DNA of 64,000 nucleotides from Proteles cristata cristata (Eukaryota > Chordata > Mammalia > Carnivora > Hyaenidae). Shown here piece after piece: positions 56,181-64,000 of the stretch. The notes beneath the pieces were generated by a model that was given only the letters and a program-made list of their open reading frames with translations, did not search any database and had not been told where the DNA came from. Within the stretch, counting starts at the first letter, position 1. Each line of letters begins with the position of its first letter. The stretch is from positions 744,001 through 808,000 of the forward strand of contig JAESUZ010000432.1 in the NCBI GenBank assembly GCA_017311185.1. Direction: 5' to 3'. The translations under genes and the position numbers were made by a program.

Positions 56181-56411
56181 GGGGCATCTGGGTGGCTCAG
56201 TTGGTTAAGTGTCCGACTTCGGCTCAGGTCATGATCTCATGGTTTGTGGGTTCGAGCCCCACATCAGGCTCTGTGCTGAACATGTGCTCAGAGCCTGGAG
56301 CTGCTTCAGATTCTGTGTCTCCCTCTCTCTCTGCCCCTCCTACCCCTCACACTCTGTCTCACTCTGTCTCTCAAAAATAAATAAATGTAAAAAAAATTTT
56401 TTTAATAAAAA
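56181..56411 (+). mobile_element. SINEC copy with 16-bp target duplication
   Basis: TAAAAATCTATAGCAA (56165-56180) versus TAAAAATCTATACCAA (56412-56427), one mismatch. GGGTTCGAGCCCC B box intact; variant GCTGAACATGTGCTCAGAGCC in the middle. Confidence 0.95.
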
Positions 56412-56427
56412 TAAAAATCTATACCAA

Positions 56428-56812
56428 AAGGGCAAATCCAGAAGTAATTATTTCATCAATGTGAGGTCTAGAGATTTTACTATAAGAATTCATACCAATT
56501 AATATATAGTGTGAATAAAAGAAAACGTGTAATGAATATGCCACATCCTGTGGGAAACTGGTAAAGGTCAGTCTGTGTGTCTTTAAGTTGCTGTTGGCGG
56601 GACGGGGTGGGGGTGGGGGGGATTGCTGGAAGCATCTACAATGACTGTCTAGGATGTAGCACAGAGGTAAACCCTGCAGAAGGGAAAAGGGAGAGACGAT
56701 GACTGCTGGCTGATGGGGAATGGAAACAGCTTCTCTGAGAACGAGTGCTCACCTAGGCTTTGAAAGTCAACTTGTACCGACAAGTCGAATTGAGGGAACT
56801 GGTAGCAGGCAA
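56428..56812. other. Unique sequence with a G-rich run
   Basis: No repeat family was recognised. GGCGGGACGGGGTGGGGGTGGGGGGG at 56597-56620 is a G-quadruplex-like run on the plus strand. Confidence 0.5.
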
Positions 56813-56890
56813 TATTCATTCGTTTAGCAAACAGTTATTAAGCCCTCACTTTGCACAAGTTACTGGAGAACACAGGAAATTGCAACACCG
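56813..56890 (-). mobile_element. L2-like scrap, inverted
   Basis: ATTCATTCGTTTAGCAAACAG and TTATTAAGCCCTCACTTTGCACAAG resemble the reverse complement of the L2 3' terminus. Very short. Confidence 0.45.
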
Positions 56891-57649
56891 AAGGATGAAG
56901 GTTTGCCTACTCAGGCCACCCCTTGGCACTTGCAGTGTCTGGGCAAGAATCCAATGAAGGGGTGACCTCGACATCACGGTGGTGTGAGGCCTTCCTTTTG
57001 TTCCCCCCCTTTCAGCTACGACCAGCTGGACGTCAACATCCCAACAAAGGATCTGCCTGCAGACCCCACCGGGGTGGTGAGCCAGCCATAAGTCCGTACA
57101 TCTGCGGGTGAGTGGCTGGTACCTTGTCGAGGTCCCGGGACTGGGGAAGCACTCACATCTTTGCATGCCACGGGGCTCTAGAAACAGAGGTAGCACCTGT
57201 GACCCAGGCACCCCCGGCGGTGGTGCCCATGGCTCCAGTGACGCCTAACCTCCAGGGCACACACACGCAGGAGCCACACCACCAGTCTCCGCCCGCCCTC
57301 AGCACACACTGTCACACACATATACCGGGACACACAGGACCTCAGTGACATCTTGGCCACAGGGTGGCGTTGATGGACCCGGGGCACTGGTGACCCCTCT
57401 AGCAGAAGGGGTGGAGGGTGGAGAGTATATGCTCCCAAATAGTCTCAAAGCAGCTCAAGCAAGAAAAACCAAAAACTTGTGCTATAGCACCACCTGCTGG
57501 AAGGCAAAAGAAAGGTTTCTAATTGTCAACCTGTCAAATGTTAGAATTGAAGCAAACAAAACTTTACCCCAAAAAAGTAAGGCGTTCAGTATTTCAAATG
57601 TGCCCAGCAGAGGCTCATCTCATCAGACACCATGAAAAATCATGATAGT

Positions 57650-58560
57650 ACAGCATCACAATAATAAAACAATTCTCCAGCAACCAAACACAAAGTCAGA
57701 GAAAAAGGGGATCTAACAGAATTCAAAACAGCTGTTACAAAGAAATTCAGGAAGCTACAAGAAGACTCAGAAAGGCAATTCAGTGATAAAATTAATGAAC
57801 AGAAGGAGTTTACCAAGGAGATTAAAACACTAAAAAAAACAAATGGAAATGCTGGAGTTCTTTAGAATTCAGTAAATGAAAACAATGAATGAGAAAGCAT
57901 TGGTAATAGAGCAGATCTGATGGAAGAGAGAATATGCAATCTGGAAGACAGTAATCTAGAAATGATTCTGTAGAAGAGGAGAAAGAACTAGGATTTTAAA
58001 AATTGAAGAAACTGTATAAGCACTATAAAGCTGTAATAGGGGAACCCACATAAGAACACTGGTATACCAGAAGGAAAAGACAAGGAGTAGGAGTAGATAT
58101 AGCAAAGAACTTCCCAAACCTGAGGAAAGATCTAGGCATGCAAGTCCATGAAGCTAATGCAGCATCTTACTATCTCAATGCAAAATGATCCTCTCTAAGA
58201 AACATTATAATGAAGCTGTCAAATGTCAATAAAGAATCTTAGAGGCAGCAGGGGAAAAAGGTAAGTAACCCAAAAGGAACCCCACTTAGACTACCAGAAG
58301 ATTAATCAGCAGAAACTATAGTCCAGGAAGGAGTGGACTGACACATTCGAAGTATTGAAAGATAATTGACAGCCAGAAATACTCTATCAACAAAATTTTT
58401 CTTCAAAAACAAAGGAGAAATAAAGTTTTTCCAGACCAAGAAAAACTGAGAAAGTTTACCACCATTTACTAGTCTTACAAGAAATGTTGAAAAGGAGCTA
58501 TTCTACCTGAAATGAAAAGACAAAATTACACAAAACTTTGAATAAGGTGTTAGGCAGAAT
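57650..58560 (+). pseudogene. L1 ORF1 relic in the ancient L1
   Basis: Nucleotide text follows ORF1: GAAATTCAGGAAGCTACAAGAAGACTC and AATTCAGTGATAAAATTAATG for the coiled-coil part, CATGCAAGTCCATGAAGC and CAATAAAGAATCTTAGAGGCAGC in the RNA-binding part, TTTTTCCAGACCAAGAAAAAC and TCTTACAAGAAATGTTG near the C-terminal end. Many in-frame stops and indels leave no frame over 60 codons. The C-terminal wording is also shared with HAL1 elements. Confidence 0.75.
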
Positions 58561-58654
58561 TAGAAATTTGTAATTCTGCTTTAGAATAGATGTCAAACAC
58601 TTCACTATAGCCTTTATTTATAGTTAAAGGAAAACAGCATGAAAAATAACAATA

Positions 58655-58843
58655 GGGGCACTTGCGTAGCTCAGTTAAGCATCCGATTCTTGATTTTGGC
58701 TCAGGTTATGATCTCATGGCTTAGGAAACTGAGTCGTGAGATTCTTGGGATTCTCTCTCTCTGCCTCTCCCCTGCTCACTCTCTCTCTCTCAAAATAAAT
58801 AAATAAACTTAAAACTTTTTTAATAAAATAAATACACATGTTA
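58655..58843 (+). mobile_element. SINEC copy inside the ancient L1, shortened
   Basis: GGGGCACTTGCGTAGCTCAG head; the GGGCTCTGTGCTGACAG block is absent (GAGTCGTGAGATTCTTGGG joins directly to the CT-rich part). AAAAATAACAATA before and AAAAATAACTATA after form a 13-bp duplication with one mismatch. Confidence 0.9.
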
Positions 58844-59969
58844 AAAAATAACTATAGCTACTACAATTTAGCAATGAACTCAAAGCAAAAAAAATGATAC
58901 TTAGTGATATCAAAAATTATAAAAGGGAAGAAGAAAATGACAGAACTTGCATACAGAAATGAAGATAAGTTGACATCAGCAGATAAAGGACCATTTCATC
59001 TATGAAATATTTTATAAGAACCTGATAGTAACCACACAAAAAAAAATCTAGAGGAGAGACAGAAAACATAAAAAATGGTTTTTTATGGAACTTAGCAAAT
59101 CATCACAGAAAGTCCACTTACAAAGGTAGACTTACAAGGTAGACAGAAACACAAGGAAAAAGAAACAATGGAGATACAAAACAACCAGAAACAAAAAACA
59201 AAATGGCAGTAGGAAGTCCTCATCTATCAGTAATCACACTAAATCTAAATGGACTGAAGACATCAATCAAAAGGCAAAGTGTCCAGATATAATCTTTCAA
59301 AAACTCAAATATGTGCTACCCTTCAAGAGACTCATCATACTTGCCCAAAGATACATAGACTCAAAGTGAAGGGGTGGAAGATGATACTCCAAGCAAATGG
59401 AAACCAAAAGAAAGTGGGTGAGACCATATTTATAGCAGACAAAATAGTCTTCAAGCCAACAATGGTAACAAAATACCAAGAAGGTCATTTAATAATGATA
59501 AAGAGGTCAAAATATCAAGAAGATATAATAATCATAGATATATAATTTCCCAACACTGAACACTGAAAATATTAAGCAAGTACTAACAGATCTTAAGAAA
59601 CAGACAACAATATAAGAACATAGGGGACTTTTATACCCTTACCGTTAATAATAGATAGATCATCCAGACAGAAAATAGGCAAGGAAATGTTGAAATTGAC
59701 CACATTTTAGAATAAATGATGTTAACAGACATATACAGAATATTCCATCCAATAGCAGCAGTATGCACATTCTTCTCAAATGCACATAAAACATTTTCCA
59801 GGAAATGTCATATGATAGGCCTCAAAACCAACCTTAGTAAATTTAAGAAGACTGAATCGTACCAACTATCTTCTCTGACCATAATGGTATGAAATTAGAA
59901 ATTAACAAGATGAAAGATCTTCAAGTATGTGGAATCTAAACAACACACTTTTAAACAGCCAATAGGTCA

Positions 59970-60161
59970 GGGGTGCCTGGGACACTCAGTCAGCTAAGTG
60001 GTCACCTTCAGCTTCAAGCCCTGTGTCAGGCTCTGTGCTGACAGCTCGTGGGCCTGGAGCCTGCTTCGGATTCTGTGTCTCCCTCTCTCTTTGACCCTCC
60101 CCCGCTCACACTCTGTGTCTCTCTTTCTCAAAAATAAATAAACACTTAAAAAAAAAAAACA
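59970..60161 (+). mobile_element. SINEC copy inside the ancient L1
   Basis: 20-bp flanks TTTAAACAGCCAATAGGTCA (59950-59969) and TTTAAACACCCAACAGGTCA (60162-60181), two differences. The head has GGGACACTCAG in place of GGGTGGCTCAG, and the GGTCATGATCT portion with the B-box start is deleted (CAGCTTCAAGCCCTG), so it lacks a working internal promoter. Confidence 0.93.
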
Positions 60162-60591
60162 TTTAAACACCCAACAGGTCAAAGAAATTAAAAGAGAGAT
60201 AAAAATTATCTCAAACAAATTGAAAATACAACCTATCAAAATCTGTGGGATGCAGCAAAATCAGTTCTGAGAGGGAAGTTTATAGCAGTAAATGCATTTA
60301 TTAAGAAATTAGATAGATCTCAAATAAACAACCTAACTTTACACCTCATGCCACTAGAAAAAGAGGAAGAAATTATGCCCAAAGTTAGCAGAAGGAAAGA
60401 AATAATAAAACTCGGGTGGAATTAAATAAAATAGAGACCAGAAAAATGATAAAAGGGTCAATGAAACTAAAAACTGGTTCTTCAAAAAGTTAAACAAAAA
60501 TGGCAAATCTTTAGCTAGATGGAGAAAAAAAGAGAAAACTCAAAATTAGAAATGAAAGAAGACATAATTGATACTACAAGAACACAAAGTT

Positions 60592-61010
60592 TTATATATA
60601 TACATATATAAATAACAGAACATTATTTAGCCATTAAAAAAAGAATGAAACCTTGCATCTTCAACAACATGGAGCTAAAGAGTATAATGTTAAGCAAAAT
60701 AAGGCAGTCAGACAAAGACAAATACCATATGATTTCACTCATATATGGAAATTAAACAATGAGCAAAGGAGACAGAGAGAAACCAAGAAACAGACTCTTA
60801 AGTATAGAGAACACTGATGGCTACCAGAGGGGAGGTGGGGGGAGGGGGAATGGATGAAATAAATGATGAAGATTAAGAGCACACTTATGATGAGCACTGA
60901 GTAATGTATAAAATTGTTGCATCACTATTTTGTACACCTGAAACTAATATAACACTGTATGTTAACTATACTGGAACTAAAATCTAAAACTTAATAAAAA
61001 ATTCAACAAC
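60592..61010 (+). mobile_element. L1 3' end nested in the ancient L1
   Basis: TTAGCCATTAAAAAAAGAATGAAACC, CAACATGGAGCTAAAGAG, ATACCATATGATTTCACTCATATATGG, a G-rich tract, TTGTACACCTGAAACTAATATAACACTG and ATAAAAAATTC are classic L1 3' UTR text. In this position the host ORF2 should be running, so it is a second L1. No target duplication is visible, and host text resumes later than it stopped. Confidence 0.85.
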
Positions 61011-62468
61011 CACCAAAAAATTGAGTCGGTAATAAAAGCAGTCCCAACAAAGAAAACTCCAGGCCAGAATCTTCACAGGTAAATTTTACTAAATACTTAA
61101 ATTAGAATTAATATCAATACTCTTCCAAACTATCAAGAAAGAGGGAACAATTTCAAAACATTCTACAAAACCAGCATTACTTTGATACCAAAATCAGATA
61201 AAGATATCACAAGAAAACTACAGATCAATACCCATGATGAGTAGAGATGCAAAAATTCTCAATGAAATATTAGCAAACTGAATTCAAGAATACATTTAAA
61301 GGATTATACACCCTAACCATGAAGTTGAATATATTTCTGGGGTGCAAGAATGGTTCAATATACAAAAATCAATAAATGTAATTCATCACATCAATAAAAT
61401 GACAGATAAAATCACATGATCCTGTCATGTCAATAGACTCAGAGAAAGCATTTGACAAAATAAAATATCCTTTCATGATAAAAGTCCTTAAATATTGGGT
61501 ACTGAAGAAACATACTTCAACATAATAAAGACTGTACACAACAAACTCGCAGATAACATTATTTTGAAAGGATTTCCCCTAAGATTGGTACAAGCCAATG
61601 TTGCCATTCTTACTATAATATAGTCCTGGAACTTCTAGCTGGAGCAATGAAAGGCATCTAAATCATGAAGGAAGAAGTTAATTTTTGCTATTTGTTGATA
61701 ATATAATTTTACATATAGAAAATCCCCAAGAGTCAATCCAAAAAATTGGTAGAATTAATCAATGATTCCAGCAAAGTGGCAGGTTTCAAAATCAACTTAC
61801 AGAAAACAGTGTCATTCCTTTATGCTAGTGATAAAGCATGAGAAAAGAAAGAACAAAGCCGGAGATATCACCCATCTTGATTTCAGACTATACTACAAAG
61901 CCATAGTAATAAAAACAGTAAAGTGCTGGCAAAAAAAAAAAAAAAAAGTAGACACACAGAACAAGGGAATAGAACATAGAGTCCAGAATTAAATCCCAGC
62001 ATTTATGGTCAACTAATAATTCTAGGAGAAAGTTAAGAGTACCTAATGAGAGAAGGACAGTCTCTTCCACAAATGATGCTGGGAAAACTAGCGAAACACC
62101 TGCAGAGCAACAAAGTTGGATCTCACACCGCTTACAAAAATTAACTCAAAATGAATCAATGACTTAAAAATAAGACCTGATATCATAAAATGCCTAGAAG
62201 AAACATAGGGAAGAAACTCATCAATATTGGTTTTGGCAATGGCTTTTTGGAAATATTGCCAAAAACACACAACAAAACCAAAAATCAACAGAGGACTATA
62301 TCAAACTAAAAGCTTCTATACAGCAAAAGAAAGAATAAACAAAATGAAACAGTAGCCTAACTAATGGAAGAAAATTTTTTGCAAACTATACATTGATAAG
62401 GGGTTAATATCCAAAATATATAAAAAACTAACACAACATAATTTTTAAAACCTGGTTTTTTAAGTGTT

Positions 62469-62607
62469 TATATTACTTATTTTTTAAAAGTAGGCTTCAC
62501 ACCTAGTGTGGAGCCCAACACAGGGTTTGAACTCACTCCCCAGATATCAAGACTTGAGTCGAGATCCAGAGTTGGATGCTTAACTGTCTAAGCCACCCAG
62601 GAACCCT
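62469..62607 (-). mobile_element. Older carnivore SINEC subtype, inverted
   Basis: Reads AGTAGGCTTCACACCTAGTGTGGAGCCC, AGGGTTTGAACTCACTCC, GAGATCCAGAGTTGGATGC and GCCACCCAGGAACCC. The GTAGGCTTCACACC...GTGTGGAGCCCAACAC middle is the form common in caniform and early carnivoran SINEC subfamilies, not the felid CTGACAGCTCAGAGCC form. It is only about 140 bp and lacks the TC-rich part. Confidence 0.85.
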
Positions 62608-63510
62608 GAAAAATAAAAAACTGTTTTTTTTAAATGAGAAGAACTAAACAGACATTTTTCCAAAGAAGACTAAAAAATGACCAACAGACACATGAAAATC
62701 AACATCACTAATAATCAGGGAAATGCAAATCAAAACCATAATGAGATATCACCTCACACCTGCTATAATGCCCGCCATCAAGAAGACAAGAGACAACAGG
62801 TGCTGGTAAGGATGTGGTGACAAGGAAACTCTTACTCACTATTGGTGGGAATGTACATTAGTCTAACCACTATGGAAACCAATATGAAGACTCCTTAAAA
62901 AGTTAAAAATGTATCTACTATATGATCCACTCCTGTATATATAACCAAAGGAAATAAAATTAATATTTCAAAGAGATACTCTCGTGTTTATTGCAGCATT
63001 CTTCAAAATGACCAACATAAGAAAACAACCCAATTGTTATTATTATATAATAATTATTATATGATGTTATTATATAAAATAATTCACCCATGAGAAAATA
63101 AGTTATCCTGCCATTTGAGACAACATGGATGGACCATAAGTATATTATGCTAAGCAAATTAAGTCAGACTTAAGTACTGATGATATCTCTTATATGAGGA
63201 ATCTTAAAAAAGTCAAGCCTCCAAAAGAATAAAACCAGAAAGCAAAATAGTGGTTACCAGTGTATGGGTGTAGGAAAATAAGATTGATGGTGTTTAGGCT
63301 ACAAACTTGTATTGAGTAGTGAATAACCCATAGAGACCTGATACACAGGGTAAGGAATACAGTCAGTAATACTGCATTATAATGATGTAATGTCATAAAT
63401 ATGTTTCAATGGCAGTCACGTTACAGCATACTAATGTATCAAAGTAATGTGCTGTGCACTTTAAATTTAGAAATTGTAACATCAAATTTATCAAATAAGT
63501 GAATACAAAT

Positions 63511-63623
63511 AGAACCCACACACTTTACATCTAAATAATGAAATGATGTAAGCCTAACCTATTAAATAAAATATATTTTATCACTCTCTTGACAGGTATA
63601 CCTTCATACCAGTAGTCCGATCT
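63511..63623. other. Short unique sequence
   Basis: AT-rich link between the end of the ancient L1 and the last SINE. Confidence 0.5.
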
Positions 63624-63820
63624 TTTTTAAAATATTTATTTATTTTTGAGACAGAGCATGAGCAGGGGAGAGGTGGAAAGAGAGGGAGACACAGAATCCA
63701 AAGCTGCTTCAGGCCCGGAGCTGTCAGCCCAGAGCCCAATGGGGGCTCGAACCCACAGATCATGAGATCATGACCTGAGCCAAAGTCAGAAGCTCAACCA
63801 ACTGGGCCACCCATGCGTCC
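63624..63820 (-). mobile_element. SINEC copy, inverted
   Basis: AAAATATTTATTTATTTTTGAGACAGAG to GGGCCACCCATGCGTCC. AAAGCTGCTTCAGGCCCGGAGCTGTCAGC and GGGGGCTCGAACCC are recognisable. Moderately diverged; no clear target duplication. Confidence 0.92.
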
Positions 63821-64000
63821 TAAGAACTTTAAAAATACAAAAATTATTCCCTGAATTGAGACTCTGATGAGCCAGTAGTAGTAGATGAGTAGTAAAACAA
63901 AAACATAAGTAACTCAGTCATGTTCACATGTTTATTCCACAAATGTATCTTTTCGGCTTCCTATCAACAAAATCGCTAATTATGTGATTACAATCAAGAT
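63821..64000. other. Unique sequence to the window end
   Basis: AT-rich, nothing recognised; a short GTAGTAG/GAGTAGTA tract lies near 63876-63894. Confidence 0.5.

Larger units (their letters stand above)
59210..63000 (+). pseudogene. L1 ORF2 relic (endonuclease and reverse transcriptase), inactivated
   Basis: Starts with ATCACACTAAATCTAAATGGACTG (endonuclease N-terminal region) and continues through CAGTTCTGAGAGGGAAGTTTATAGC, CAGATAAAGATATCACAAG and TTTCTGGGGTGCAAGAATGG. At 61691-61702 the catalytic motif of the reverse transcriptase reads Phe-Val-Asp-Asn. L1 enzymes have (Phe/Tyr)-Ala-Asp-Asp, so the second catalytic aspartate is lost (an AAT codon). Additional stops, frameshifts, four insertions and a missing segment near 60590-61010 confirm that it is dead. 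Confidence 0.85.
56938..63510 (+). mobile_element. Nearly full-length ancient L1 (5' UTR, ORF1, ORF2, 3' UTR) with four insertions
   Basis: Recognisable L1 parts occur in the right order over 6.5 kb. A GC-richer 5' UTR (CAGCTACGACCAGCTGGACG, GGATCTGCCTGCAGACCCCACC) lies at 56938-57640. An ORF1 relic follows at 57650-58560, then an ORF2 relic at about 59210-63000 and a 3' UTR to about 63510. Later insertions are SINEs at 58655-58843 and 59970-60161, an L1 3' end at 60592-61010, and an older-type SINE at 62469-62607. Without them about 5.7 kb of original element remains. All coding frames are broken. Confidence 0.85.

Noticed and set aside
56846..57211. 121-codon minus-strand open frame in GC-richer sequence
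   Set aside because: Antisense to the L1 5' UTR; no protein similarity recognised.

Overview
This window looks like non-coding nuclear DNA of a carnivoran mammal, almost certainly a cat (Felidae). The key evidence is 36 copies of a tRNA-Lys-derived SINE of the CAN-SINE / SINEC_Fc type. They start with a GGGGCGCCTGGGTGGCTCAG-like head, carry a tRNA B box, have a TC-rich 3' part and end in an AAATAAATAAA-like tail. The sequence is AT-rich, has no dense ORFs, and is packed with L1, L2, MIR, hAT, Tigger and LTR fossils of mammalian type. I found no exon, no protein-coding gene, no tRNA/rRNA/snRNA gene, no CRISPR array and nothing bacterial. It could be intergenic or lie inside a large intron; the sequence alone does not say which.

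Layout. 1-6 kb: an LTR relic cut by a SINE, further SINEs, a 58-bp tandem duplication, an old MIR-type SINE, and an MLT1-type LTR. 6-13 kb: SINEs in both orientations, a MER5-type hAT fossil, one repeat-free block that looks like a conserved regulatory element (about 6.70-7.08 kb), and an L1 3' end. 13-16 kb: an L2 end and a 2.2-kb L1/HAL1-type piece with a decayed ORF1. 16-27 kb: mostly unique sequence with MIRs, a Tigger-type DNA transposon with TA target duplications, a SINE nested in a SINE, an old LTR, and a head-to-tail SINE dimer. 27-34.5 kb: L2 remnants, SINEs (one nested in the tail of another) and an apparently complete solo LTR with a 4-bp target duplication. 34.9-37.5 kb: an L1 3' half carrying two SINEs. 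40-43.1 kb: an old L1 split by a much younger 5'-truncated L1 with a long perfect target duplication. 43-50 kb: SINEs, a hAT fossil, MLT1 LTR, L1 and L2 ends. 51.1-51.4 kb: a GC-rich minisatellite built from 20-bp and 24-bp modules, unlike anything around it. 51.4-56.9 kb: mostly unique sequence. 56.9-63.5 kb: a nearly full-length ancient L1 with two SINEs, a second L1 end and an older-type SINE inside it.

No genes work together here. The readable story is a layered history of insertions, which target-site duplications allow to be ordered. The most distinctive items are the modular minisatellite, the SINE dimer flanked by one target duplication, the two diagnostic SINE subfamilies, the nested insertions, and the putative conserved element with paired TAATTA-type sites. 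I did not find a new biological system. Repeat family names are from memory of consensus sequences, without a database search.
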